From the NCBI GenBank assembly GCA_964236735.1, contig CAXSFM010000022.1, positions 1 through 64,000 on the forward strand: a stretch of DNA of 64,000 bases, given 5' to 3'. Numbering within the stretch: position 1 is the stretch's first letter; each line of letters starts with the position of its first letter. The position numbers were made by a program, and so were the translations under genes. The notes beneath the pieces were generated by a model. That model worked only from the letters and a program-made list of their open reading frames with translations, had not been told where the DNA came from and did no database searches. The stretch comes from JAIVJG01 sp964236735 (lineage in GTDB: Bacteria; Acidobacteriota; Blastocatellia; Pyrinomonadales; Pyrinomonadaceae). Positions 7,617-17,200 of this stretch are shown piece by piece.

Positions 7617-9002
7617 ATGTCGCGCACCCTTTTTGAGATGATGGTTATTGCGCTGAAAATCTTCGCGGTCTTTCTGCTCGTCGTCGCCAACGGATTCTTC
7701 GTCACCTCCGAGTTCGCGATGGTGAGTTGCAACAACTTGCGAATCGCCACGCTCGCCGAGGCCGGAGACAAACGCGCGCAACGCCTGCTCGCGCTCAAGA
7801 ACAAACTCAGCAAGTACATCTCCGCGACGCAACTCGGCGTCACGCTCTCGTCGCTCGCGCTCGGCTGGATCGGCGAGTCAACCATCGCCGACTTGCTCAT
7901 CGGCCCCTTCGAGGCGGTCTTTCCCGACAACTTCTTTTTCCTGACCGGACTGCGCCACATCCTCGCCTCGGCCATCGCGTTTATCGTCATCACGTTCCTG
8001 CACATCGTACTCGGCGAACAGGCTCCGAAGATGCTCGGCATCGAACGCTCGGACAACGTCGCGATGTTCACCGCGCTGCCGATGTCCTGGTTCTTGAAAT
8101 GCTTCGATTGGCCGATACGTCTTCTCAACTGGGCGGGCACGCGCGTTATTCGCCTCGTCGGGCTGCACGGCACAGCCGAACACGCCTCGATTTATACGGA
8201 AGAAGAGTTGCGGCAACTCGTTGACCTTTCGCACAAAGGCGGGCACATCGAATCGGGCGATCAGGTTTTGATTAACCGCGTCTTCGACTTCAACGATGCC
8301 GAAGTGCGCGAGGCGATGATCCCGCGCACGGCCATCATGGCGCTGCCCGCGACGGCCACGCTCGCGGAAGTCGAAGAGGCTTTCTGCGAGGGCGGCTACT
8401 CGCGCCTGCCCGTCTATCGCGAAGGGCTGGACGATGTGGTCGGCGTCCTGTTTATGAAAGACTTGATGCCGTGCCTGCGCCAATTGAATGCCACGCAGTT
8501 CGACTTGATGGCGATGCTCCACCCGCCGCTTTTCGTTCCCGTCGCCGCAAGGCTCGGCTCCGTGCTGCAACAGATGCAACTGACGCGCACGCACCTCGCC
8601 TGCGTCGTGGATGAGCACGGCGGATTGGAAGGCATCGTGACGCTCGAAGATATACTCGAAGAAATCGTCGGCGAAATCAACGACGAGTTTGACGAAGAAG
8701 TGCGCGCGCAAATTTATCAGGAACCGAGCGGCTCGTACCTACTCGACGGAATGCTCGCCGTGCGCGATGCCAATCGCCACTTTAACTTGAAGCTCGACGA
8801 AGATGCCGGCTACACGACGATGGCGGGATTTCTGCTCGCGCAGTCCGGGCGACTGCTGCGTCCCGGCGAGATCATCGAACACGAAGGCGGCACGTTCATC
8901 GTCGAACAGGTTGACCGCCGACGCATCCGACGCATCCGCTTCAAGCCCGCGCCAACCGCGAACGTCGTCACGGCTGACGACAGCAAAGAAGCCACCGTCT
9001 AA
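7617..9002 (+). CDS. CNNM/CorC/HlyC-type membrane protein with CBS pair
   Basis: 461 residues. The N-terminal CNNM (DUF21) membrane domain at ~1-190 has hydrophobic segments at 8-30, ~75-95 and 115-135. The CBS pair follows at ~235-290 (EVREAMIPRTAI start, YSRLPVY) and ~305-355 (HLACVVDEHGGLEGIVTLEDILEE, shown in part), then the C-terminal CorC_HlyC domain to ~450. Members are linked to Mg2+/Co2+ efflux or homeostasis; older annotations call them hemolysins. Located in the cytoplasmic membrane. A 40-residue membrane peptide follows 33 bases downstream and may be co-transcribed. Confidence 0.92.
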   Translation: MSRTLFEMMVIALKIFAVFLLVVANGFFVTSEFAMVSCNNLRIATLAEAGDKRAQRLLALKNKLSKYISATQLGVTLSSLALGWIGESTIADLLIGPFEAVFPDNFFFLTGLRHILASAIAFIVITFLHIVLGEQAPKMLGIERSDNVAMFTALPMSWFLKCFDWPIRLLNWAGTRVIRLVGLHGTAEHASIYTEEELRQLVDLSHKGGHIESGDQVLINRVFDFNDAEVREAMIPRTAIMALPATATLAEVEEAFCEGGYSRLPVYREGLDDVVGVLFMKDLMPCLRQLNATQFDLMAMLHPPLFVPVAARLGSVLQQMQLTRTHLACVVDEHGGLEGIVTLEDILEEIVGEINDEFDEEVRAQIYQEPSGSYLLDGMLAVRDANRHFNLKLDEDAGYTTMAGFLLAQSGRLLRPGEIIEHEGGTFIVEQVDRRRIRRIRFKPAPTANVVTADDSKEATV

Positions 9003-9035
9003 ATTTTCATCAAGCAAAGCGAAGGGATTTGAGAG

Positions 9036-9158
9036 ATGGAGGATGCGGGCACGCGCGAGTTGGTCTTGGTGCTGGTGGTGATGCTGGCGGTGCTGTTGTT
9101 CTGCATCGTCGCCGTTGTGATCTTTATCCGCACATGGCGGAAGGAACGAAAGAAGTGA
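9036..9158 (+). CDS. 40-residue single-pass membrane peptide
   Basis: ATG 9036 follows GAAGGGA (9021-9027) by eight bases. The product is an acidic, short N-terminus (MEDAGTREL), about 22 hydrophobic residues (VLVLVVMLAVLLF...), then IRTWRKERKK, an ideal N-out/C-in single-pass helix by the positive-inside rule. It lies 33 bases after the CorC-like gene on the same strand and ends 15 bases before the converging gene's stop. Function unknown; a small partner of the transporter-like protein is one possibility, by position only. Confidence 0.6.
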   Translation: MEDAGTRELVLVLVVMLAVLLFCIVAVVIFIRTWRKERKK

Positions 9159-9173
9159 ACGACGGCCTCTCGC

Positions 9174-9971
9174 CTACTTCGCGATTTTCTTCAATATCCG
9201 TCCAATCTGATTGCGCGCGATGAGCGGGAGGCGTTCGTCCGTGGAGAGGTCGCGCAGCAGCGGGACGAGTTGCTGCGGGTCGGAGAGGCCTTTGAGTCTG
9301 AGAAGTATTTCGAGACGGTCGAGCAGTTTCGGCATGTCGAGCGGACGATTCTCGCGCGCGACGCCCAAGTCGAAGACGAGAATTGTTTGTTCAGCGACGC
9401 GGCGATATTCGTCTGCGAGTTGCGTGGCCTGCGGGTTGATGCTGTAGATAAATTCCGTCGCTCGCTCGCGCCCGTTGCGACGCACGCGCAACTGTTTCGT
9501 GCCGACGTTGGCGAGTTTCGTGTTCCCCGTATCGAGATTCACGTCACCGCTCAAGTAGTCGAGCGCAGCCCACAGCGCGTTGACGCGAGCGAGCGTCGCG
9601 GGCGCAAGTTCGAGCGGCTCGACGAGCGGTTCCTCATCGCCCTTGCGCGTGAACTTGACCGTCCCGCGTCCCGCCGCATCATGCTCAATCTGAATGTTGT
9701 TGACGACGAAATCGGGCTGCTTGAAATCATAGAAGAAACGCTCGTCGCTCTTTTCACCCTCCGGCTTCGGAGTCTCCGTTGATGAAGTGGACGCAGATGA
9801 TGATGCTGCTGCTGGCGGCGCGTTTGGAGTAGATTGCTGAGGCGCGGTCTTCTCTGCGGGTCTGACGGTGACTTTATTCTGCGCGACAACCGCAGTAGTG
9901 CAAAGAGCCGCGCTGAGGATGGCAAGCGCGGCTGCGATGATCTTGATAAAATTTGTTCGCGTCGTACTCAC
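9174..9971 (-). CDS. Secreted protein of unknown function, coupled to smc
   Basis: 265 residues. Signal peptide at 1-30 (positively charged start, FIKIIAAALAILSAAL core, cleavage after AVVA), then a low-complexity Ala/Ser/Thr/Pro linker to ~75, then a folded domain with DFVVNNIQIEHDAAGRGTV and a Leu-rich helical end (RLEILLRLKG). It starts with GTG at 9971-9969, overlapping the smc stop TGA (9970-9968), a GTGA overlap typical of translational coupling. An exported protein made from the smc transcript is odd; no shared role is obvious. Family not recognised. Confidence 0.75.
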   Translation of the reverse strand: MSTTRTNFIKIIAAALAILSAALCTTAVVAQNKVTVRPAEKTAPQQSTPNAPPAAASSSASTSSTETPKPEGEKSDERFFYDFKQPDFVVNNIQIEHDAAGRGTVKFTRKGDEEPLVEPLELAPATLARVNALWAALDYLSGDVNLDTGNTKLANVGTKQLRVRRNGRERATEFIYSINPQATQLADEYRRVAEQTILVFDLGVARENRPLDMPKLLDRLEILLRLKGLSDPQQLVPLLRDLSTDERLPLIARNQIGRILKKIAK

Positions 9972-12900
9972 TCGAATTTCACGGACACCAATCTGGAGAC
10001 GCCCACCTCTTCCATCGTCACGCCGTAGAGCGCGCGCGCCATCTCCATCGTCCGCTTGTTGTGCGTGATGACGAGGAACTGCGTCTCGGCGCTCATCTCC
10101 ACAATCTTGGCGGCGAAGCGCGTGATGTTCGCTTCGTCGAGCGGCGCGTCAACCTCATCGAGCAGGCAGAAGGGCGAAGGGCGATACCTGAAGATGGCGA
10201 GCACGAGCGCGAGCGCGGCCATCGCTTTCTCGCCGCCGGAGAGAAGCATCACGCTTTGAAGACGCTTGCCCGGCGGTTGCGCCACGATGTCTATGCCGGA
10301 CTCCAGCACGTCGTCGGCGTCAATCATGCTCATCTCGCCGCGCCCGCCGCCGAAAAGTTCGAGGAAGAACTGCGTAAAGTTTCGATTGATTTCCTCGAAG
10401 GCGTGGCGGAAACGCTCGCGCGAGCGACGCTTGATTTCGCGCAGCGCCTCGTCCGTTGATTTGATGCCGTCGAGTATGTCCTGACGTTGCGCGGTGAGGA
10501 AAGTGAAACGCTCTTCCGACTCCGTCAACTCTTCGAGCGCCATCATGTTGACCGCGCCGAAACTCTCTGCGCGCGCGCGCAATTCTTCCAGACGCGCGCG
10601 GGACGCTTCGAGATCAAAATTCTCTTCCACCACAGTCGCGCTCGCGATTTCTTCAAGCGTCTGGCTCAACTCGTTGACGCACGACTCGCGCACGAAGTTG
10701 AGCCGCGCCGCCGTCTCGGCCTTTTGCACTTCCATCGCCGCACGCGCATCACGCGCTGATGCCGCGCGAGCGTGCAACTCGGTCAACTCAAAGGCCAGCG
10801 CGTCGGCACGCTCGCGCGCGTCCGCCAGTTGCATTGAGGCGCGCTCGACTTCACTTTCAAGTGAAGCGCGCACGCCCGCAACTTGTCCCGCGTTCTCGTC
10901 AATCTCCGTCAGCGAGCGACGCAAATCCGCGAGTCGCGTGTTAATTTCCGCGACTTCCAAATCGTGCCGCTCGATGCGCGCGTGCAACTCGCCGGACTCC
11001 GCCTCCATGCGGCGTATCTCGGCGGCGGTGGCGCGGCGTCGTTCGGCGGCGGCGGCGGCCAGCGCGCGCTGGCTGCTCAGATGCTCGCTCTCGCTCTCGG
11101 CGGTGCGACGCGCAGCAGAGAGCGTCTCAGCCGCCAGCGCGACTTCCTGCGTCGCGGCGAGACGCGCGGCTTCGGCGGCTTCCGCCTCGGCAATCTGCAA
11201 CGCGCGACGCTCCTGCAACTCTCCCCGCTCGACACCGAGACGCGCGGCATCGTCCGCCACGACACGTATATGCCGCTCGGCGCGCTCAATCTCCTGCGCG
11301 AACTGCGCGGCGTTCAATTCGCGCGCGACGTGCTCGCGCTCCTCGCGCCCGATGTGCTCGTTGAGGTGCAGGTAAATGTCTTCCAACTCGCCCAGACGAC
11401 GGCGCGCGAGCGTGGCCTGCGCGTCGGCGAAACCGAGTTCTTCCGCGAGTTCGATGGCGCGCGCTTCAAGCTCGCGCATCTCGCGTTTGAAGGCCAGCAG
11501 GCCACCGCCGCCCTCTTCCGCGCCCTTCGCATCGCCTGCGCCGACGAGTTGCCCGCCCGCGACCCACTCGCCGCGCGCCGTCACGTACATCCTGCCCGTC
11601 GCCAGAGAGCGCATCGTCGCCTGATCCAGATTCTCGGCGACGCGCGCATTCATCTCGCGCGTCAGCGTGCGGCTCAGGACGTTCGCGATTTCACGCGGCG
11701 CGCCGAGCAGAGACGCGACGAGCACGCCCTCGTCTTCCGCGTTCGTCATCGCCGATTGATACGCACTGCTGACATGACCGCTGCTGCCGCGAGTCTCGTC
11801 GTCATCTTCAGAGCCGCCGTCCGCTTCGCCGCCATGCAATCCTGCGACGAGGAAAGTCGCGCGGCCTGCGCCCATCTTTTGCAGCCAGGCGGCGGCGCGG
11901 ATGGCGTCGTCCGGCGTCGGCACGATGACGGATTGAAGGTACGGGCCGAAGACGCTCTCGACGGCGCGCTCCCAACGCGGCTCGACGTTGAGCACGTCGG
12001 CGAGCGTGCCGATGAAATGAAAATCCTTTGGCGCAGAAGACATGCCCGCGCCCGACGACGCGCTCTCCGAGAAGATGCGCTGCACGGCCTGCGAATAAAG
12101 AGCGCGTTGCGCGTCGAGTTCCTGCAAAGTGTCGAGACGATGACGAACACGCGCCGCATCATCACGCACGCGCGCGTGCTCGACCGAGGCGTGCGCGACC
12201 GTCTCGCGCGCCTCGGCCAGACTACGCGCCGACGCTTCGCGCTCCTCAAGCAGCAAATCAATCCGCGCGCGTGCTTCGCGAATAATCTCCTGCAAGCCTT
12301 CGTGCTGCTCGCGCGCTTCACTGTGGACGGCGGCGGCGCGCTCGCCCTCACGCGCAAGTCCTTCGGCCTGCACCGAGAGTTTGTCGAGCGCGACTTCAAG
12401 CTGTCGCCCGATCTCGGACAGACGCTCGGCGGCAGCCGTGTGCGTCAACAATTCGGCGCGTGAATTTTCGATAATCGCTTCGGCCTCCAAGACCTCCACG
12501 ATACGGCGCGCGTAAGAATTTTCCGCCTCTTCGAGTTGTCGCGCCTTCTCGTCGTTGGCCTCGCGCAGTTGCACGTCCGTCAGCAGCAGCGCCTCGCTCT
12601 CGACCTCGACCGTCGCGAGGCGCGCGCGCACGACCTCGGTTTCGTGGCGCACTTCCGCGACCCTTCTTTCCAGCGCGCCAATCTGGTCTTCCGTGTACGT
12701 TCGCTCGCGCTCGCGTCTATCGCTCTGCAAGGCCGCTTCGGAGACGGCGGCGCGCGTCGTCGCCAACTCTTCCTCGCGCAGGCGGGCGTCCGTCGTCGCC
12801 TGCCGCGCGGATTCTTCGCTCGTTTCGAGTTCTTCGGTGAGCGCGTCCGCCTCCTCATTGGCCGACGCAAGACGCGCGCGCAATTCTTCTAACTGCGTGG

Positions 12901-13978
12901 TCAGAGCGCGCTCGTCCGCCGCGTAAACCGTGCGGAGCAATTCGCGCAACTCTTCACGCACTTGTCCGTAACGTCGCGCCTTCGTCGCCTGCCGGCGCAG
13001 GCTGTTCACCTGTTTCTCGATTTCCGAGATGATGTCGGAGAGACGATGAAGATTCGTCCGCGCGCCTTCGAGACGAGCTTCGGCGGCACGCTGGCGCACG
13101 CGAAATTTCGTGATGCCGGCGGCTTCTTCGATGAGCGTGCGGCGATCCGAGGGCTTCGCGGAGAGAATCTGACCGATGCGTCCCTGCTCGATAATCGCGT
13201 AGTGCGCGCCCGACAAACCCGTGCCGGAGAAAAGGTCTTGAATGTCTCGCAGGCGGCAGACGCGCCCGTTCAAAAGATACTCGCTCTCGCCGGAGCGATA
13301 GAGGCGGCGCGTGACGGCGACCGTCTCGCCCGGCGCGAAACCGAGAGCCATCCGGCGCGGACGCCAATGACGCTTGTGCGGGACGCGCGTCTTCGTCGCC
13401 TGTTGAACTTCAATTTCCGTTTGGCCGTCAGCGGTTCCCGTCGCCGCCTCGCTCACAGCTTGCACGGCCTGCAACTGTGTGACTTCATCCGATGAAAGTG
13501 AAATTTCAGATGGGGTGAGCGCGGCGGACGTGCCGGGCGCGGCGGTCAGAGAAGCTTCCGTATCAGCGGGCGGCGCGGACTCGTGCGTCTCCGTCGCTTC
13601 GGCGGACATCATGGCGGGAAGGAATTTATCTTCGACGACTTCGGCCTGCTCGTCCAATTCTTCGAGCGTGGAGTCTATGTCTTCGATGTCCGGCTCTTCT
13701 TCAATCGTCTCGTCGCGCACCATGTGCAGGACGACTTCGGACATGCCGCTCGGCTGGCGATTGCGCGAGCCTTGAAAGATCACATCCTTCATCTCGCCGC
13801 CGCGCAGGCTCTTGGCGCGCTGCTCGCCGAGCACCCACGAAATCGCATCCGAGACGTTCGATTTGCCGCAACCGTTGGGGCCGACGATGGCCGTGATGCC
13901 GCTGCCGGTGAAGATGAGTTCGGTATGATCGGCGAATGATTTGAAGCCTGTGATTTCGAGTCGCTGAAGCTTGAACAT
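9968..13978 (-). CDS. smc: Chromosome segregation ATPase SMC with head insertion
   Basis: 1336 residues, longer than the usual ~1150-1200. Walker A GPNGCGKS at 33-40, C-terminal signature LSGGEKAMAALALVLA, Walker B FCLLDEVDAPLDEAN; long coiled coils flank a hinge in the middle (FHFIGTLADVLNVEPRWERA). It condenses and segregates the chromosome with ScpA/ScpB. Unusual: residues ~88-218 between strand SEVVLHM and the conserved TRRLYRSGESEYLLNG, normally ~20-25 residues apart, hold ~110 extra residues, acidic and Ala/Thr-rich then basic (HKRHWRPRRM). A smaller acidic Gly/Ser insert (EADGGSEDDDETRG) lies in the hinge. A TTGACA/TATAGT promoter precedes the gene. Confidence 0.97.
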   Translation of the reverse strand: MFKLQRLEITGFKSFADHTELIFTGSGITAIVGPNGCGKSNVSDAISWVLGEQRAKSLRGGEMKDVIFQGSRNRQPSGMSEVVLHMVRDETIEEEPDIEDIDSTLEELDEQAEVVEDKFLPAMMSAEATETHESAPPADTEASLTAAPGTSAALTPSEISLSSDEVTQLQAVQAVSEAATGTADGQTEIEVQQATKTRVPHKRHWRPRRMALGFAPGETVAVTRRLYRSGESEYLLNGRVCRLRDIQDLFSGTGLSGAHYAIIEQGRIGQILSAKPSDRRTLIEEAAGITKFRVRQRAAEARLEGARTNLHRLSDIISEIEKQVNSLRRQATKARRYGQVREELRELLRTVYAADERALTTQLEELRARLASANEEADALTEELETSEESARQATTDARLREEELATTRAAVSEAALQSDRRERERTYTEDQIGALERRVAEVRHETEVVRARLATVEVESEALLLTDVQLREANDEKARQLEEAENSYARRIVEVLEAEAIIENSRAELLTHTAAAERLSEIGRQLEVALDKLSVQAEGLAREGERAAAVHSEAREQHEGLQEIIREARARIDLLLEEREASARSLAEARETVAHASVEHARVRDDAARVRHRLDTLQELDAQRALYSQAVQRIFSESASSGAGMSSAPKDFHFIGTLADVLNVEPRWERAVESVFGPYLQSVIVPTPDDAIRAAAWLQKMGAGRATFLVAGLHGGEADGGSEDDDETRGSSGHVSSAYQSAMTNAEDEGVLVASLLGAPREIANVLSRTLTREMNARVAENLDQATMRSLATGRMYVTARGEWVAGGQLVGAGDAKGAEEGGGGLLAFKREMRELEARAIELAEELGFADAQATLARRRLGELEDIYLHLNEHIGREEREHVARELNAAQFAQEIERAERHIRVVADDAARLGVERGELQERRALQIAEAEAAEAARLAATQEVALAAETLSAARRTAESESEHLSSQRALAAAAAERRRATAAEIRRMEAESGELHARIERHDLEVAEINTRLADLRRSLTEIDENAGQVAGVRASLESEVERASMQLADARERADALAFELTELHARAASARDARAAMEVQKAETAARLNFVRESCVNELSQTLEEIASATVVEENFDLEASRARLEELRARAESFGAVNMMALEELTESEERFTFLTAQRQDILDGIKSTDEALREIKRRSRERFRHAFEEINRNFTQFFLELFGGGRGEMSMIDADDVLESGIDIVAQPPGKRLQSVMLLSGGEKAMAALALVLAIFRYRPSPFCLLDEVDAPLDEANITRFAAKIVEMSAETQFLVITHNKRTMEMARALYGVTMEEVGVSRLVSVKFE

Positions 13979-14067
13979 GTTCTCGTATTAACTTTCGTAT
14001 CGGACGGCTAGGGGGCGCAAGGCGGCGCGACAAAGCACAGCCCATAGAGCGCCTATGGGAGAGGCAC

Positions 14068-14097
14068 ACTATATGTTGGAGCGCGCGACGATGTCAA
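14068..14097 (-). promoter_or_regulatory. Promoter of smc
   Basis: On the minus strand TTGACA (14097-14092), 18 bases, TATAGT (14073-14068). The start would be near 14061. The first transcribed bases can fold: CCCATAG/CTATGGG at 14041-14058 is a short hairpin at the 5' end of the leader. About 80 bases of leader precede the ATG. Confidence 0.75.
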
Positions 14098-14181
14098 ACT
14101 GAAACTTTAAGTGAAAAGCGTTTATTGCTGGCAATATGCGGCTTAATCAACCAGCGAGCGCGCGAGTCGTTCCGGGCGCAT

Positions 14182-14235
14182 TGAAAGAAAGAGAAAGCGG
14201 CGCACACTTCCACCCGTGTGAAAGTGTGCGCCGCT
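14182..14235 (-). terminator. Intrinsic terminator of the large surface-protein gene
   Basis: A perfect 14-base stem (14196-14209 with 14222-14235, AGCGGCGCACACTT) around a 12-base loop, followed on the minus strand by TTTCTCTTTCTTTC. It lies 20 bases past the stop of the 14255-19180 gene. Confidence 0.85.
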
Positions 14236-14254
14236 GTTTAGTTTAAGGCGCGCG

Positions 14255-17200
14255 CTATTCCGCCAGGCTGTCGGCCTTGAACGGCGTCGCGTGGATGAAT
14301 CGCAGAGAGTCCGCGAGTTGCATCCTCCATCTCTGCGCTGTGTCAGCCACTTCACCCGGCCCCTGCTGATTGCCGCCAGACGCGCCGTAGAAGCGTTGGC
14401 GATATTCGAGTGACTCGATGAAGGCTCGAACCATCTCGGCGCGTCGGACACGCGCGAGAGCGACCTGCTCGTCACGCACGTTCTCCCCCGGCTGCGTGAA
14501 CTGATTCATCTTCGCCAGCCAGAAGTCGTAGCCGGAGAAGTTGTTGTCGGGCGCGTCGTCCGGGTTGCGTCGCAGGTAACCGTAATACTGCAACAGGACG
14601 AACGCAGGGTTGTACTGGGCGATATAAACCGAGTCGCTGTCGGCGACGCTCTTAAGAGCCGCCGTGCGTCCGGCCAGATTGCCCGTGCCGTATGCGCTGA
14701 TGGCCGCGTTGCGTTCGGCGGTGGTCGGCGTGACGCCAGTGTTCGTGAAAAGTTTGTCCACGTAATTCGCCGCCGTCGAGCCTTGCGGGAACTGCGCGAC
14801 AAACTCCGCGCGTGTGACGAAGTCTTCAAGGTACTTCTGCTTATTCGTGTCGAGTTGCTGCTGGTATCCCGCCTGCCCGACGATGACGCCGTCGCCAATC
14901 TCGCGCTGGTCGCGCAGGTAGGGCAGATAACGCGGATTGCTCTTCGCATTGCCGAACGCGGCTTTGTTCGTGCGAATGACGAAGTAGCCGGTCTGCTGAA
15001 ATTCTATCGAGAGGAAGAACGCGGTTGACATGTCCACGCGACGCTCCTGACGACATTGCGCGTTTCCGGCTCCGCACGACTCGATGCTGTTCGTCCAGAA
15101 ATCCTCGCCCGACTGATCGCTCTGGCGGTAGAGGAAATCGTGATAGTGCTGGCTGGCGAAGATACGCGAGTCGTCAATCGGATTCGACGTGCCTTCGCTC
15201 GCATCGTCGGCGATGACGACCTCCGCCGTACTCGTCACGCCGAGCGTCGTGCCGCCGGTCGGATTGCTTAAGACAAGCGTGGCGCGCTCGATTCCCTCAA
15301 CGTAAGCGTCTTCGTTGACGAGGAAGTTGAAAGTCTTCTGCGTGTCTCCGGCCTCAAAGACCAACTGGCCTGTGGCGAGCGTGAAATCGCCCTTTTGTTT
15401 GGCCGTGCCGTCGTTGCTGTTGTAATCAACTGTCGCGCGCGTGCTGGTGACTCCGGCGCGCGTGACGGTGATAGTGACGAAGGTCTGGTCTTCCTGCACC
15501 GGATAACTCGCCGAACTGAACTGGAAGGTCGAGGTCGGCGGCGGTGTCGGTGTCGGCGTCGCTGTCGGAGTAGGCGTCGGCGTCGCCGTCGGAGTTGGTG
15601 TCGGCGTTGCTGTCGGCGTCGGTGTTGGCGTCGCCGTAGGTGTTGGTGTTGGCGTTGGCGTTGGTGTCGCCGTTGGAGTTGGAGTTGGTGTCGCCGTTGG
15701 TGTCGGAGTAGGCGTTGCTGTTGGTGTCGGTGTTGCCGTCGGAGTTGGTGTCGGACTCGGCTCACCCGTCGGACACGTTGAACTGCCGGAGAGCGTGTAA
15801 TTGCCTTCGCCGGTGATGTCGGCGGCGGTGCGCTGCGACTTCATCACCTGTTCGGGTTGATTGAGAAACGTTCTGGCATTGATAGCGCTCAAAGACTGGC
15901 CGGCCTGAACGTTTTCCGCTTTGCTGTTCGCGAGCGTGATGGTGATGACGCCCGTCGTCGCGTTGTAGCTGCCGCTGTCGGCGTCGCCGAGTTTAATCGC
16001 CATGTTGGCGTTCGGGTCCGGGTCAGTGGTCGCGAGCGGGATGCCGAATTTGCCGTACTCGTATCTGACCGCGCCGGTGGCGTCGGACTTCATCGCCACG
16101 TAGTAGCGGTCGAATTGCGGCTCCGGCATTTGACGGCTCCAGATGATGAACCACTGGCTGTTGGGCGGAGCTTGCCCGGTCGTTGACTGCCCGACCTTCA
16201 TCGTGAAGACCAGACGGTTGACGCTATCGGACTGAATCGGTTCAGCGACGGAGACAGTTTTGATGTCCAACTCAGGCGAGGCCGGAACGTTGGGAGCCGA
16301 GTCGAAATCGTCTTGAATGACGGTGCGTCCCGGCGCGGTGCAGGGCGATTGAAGCACCGTCGGAGCGACTGTGCCGCAGGTGGCCGGACTCTGACCGGCG
16401 GAACTGACCGCCGCGACGCGGTAACGATCCGTCGCCGTGCCCGTCGTGTCCACATAACTGAAGACGTTCGGGCCGACGTTGGCAATCGCAGACTCCTGCC
16501 CGCCTCTCGTGCGATAGACGATGTACCCGGTGATCGGCGCGTCGCTGTCGGGCTGCTGCCACCTGACTGTGACGGAGGCCGTATCTGGATTGTACTCGGC
16601 GGTCGTCAAAGGTTGACGCGGGACGCTGACGCCGGTCGTGTCGAACTGCGCGCGCAACGTCTTGCCGCCCGTCTGACGAATGATGGTCGCTTTGTCTGTG
16701 CCGTCGTTATCGAAACGTGTGCTGTTCAGGCCATCGTTGTTTTTGTCTTTGCCCTGAATACATTCATTGGTGATACAGCCGTCGGCGTAGGCGGCGAGGA
16801 CGCGGCCTTTCTCGTCCATCGTCACGTCGTTGAAATCGAGCAGGTTGCGCGTGCCCGAAGGACACGTCGTGCCGATGGTGCAGACGACGCCGCGCTGGAC
16901 GGGGTCTTTCGGCGTCGCGTTCGTGGTGACATAAGTTTTGCCTCCATCGTAAGTCGTCGCGATGTAACCGTACCAGGTTCCATTGAAGGCTTTGGTCGTG
17001 TCGGTATCGCCCGCCGTGTCGCCGTCTCTGCCTTCCGGCATGTTAGTGCCGAGGAAGAAGAATGCGGCGCGGTCATCGTCTCCGGCGACCACCTGCGGGA
17101 AGACCGTACTCTTGATGTTGAAAGTAGCGCCGACGTTTTGATCGTCAGTCCACGTCACGCCCTTGTCACGCGAGACGGCGATGCGCGGGCGTCCGTCAAC

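Noticed and set aside
10883..12463. 526-codon open frame on the plus strand
   Set aside because: It lies wholly opposite smc, whose motifs are certain; long antisense frames are expected in GC-rich genes with strong third-position bias.
15535..15765. Dense short repeats resembling a CRISPR or minisatellite
   Set aside because: They encode the Thr-Pro linker in frame and have no spacers.
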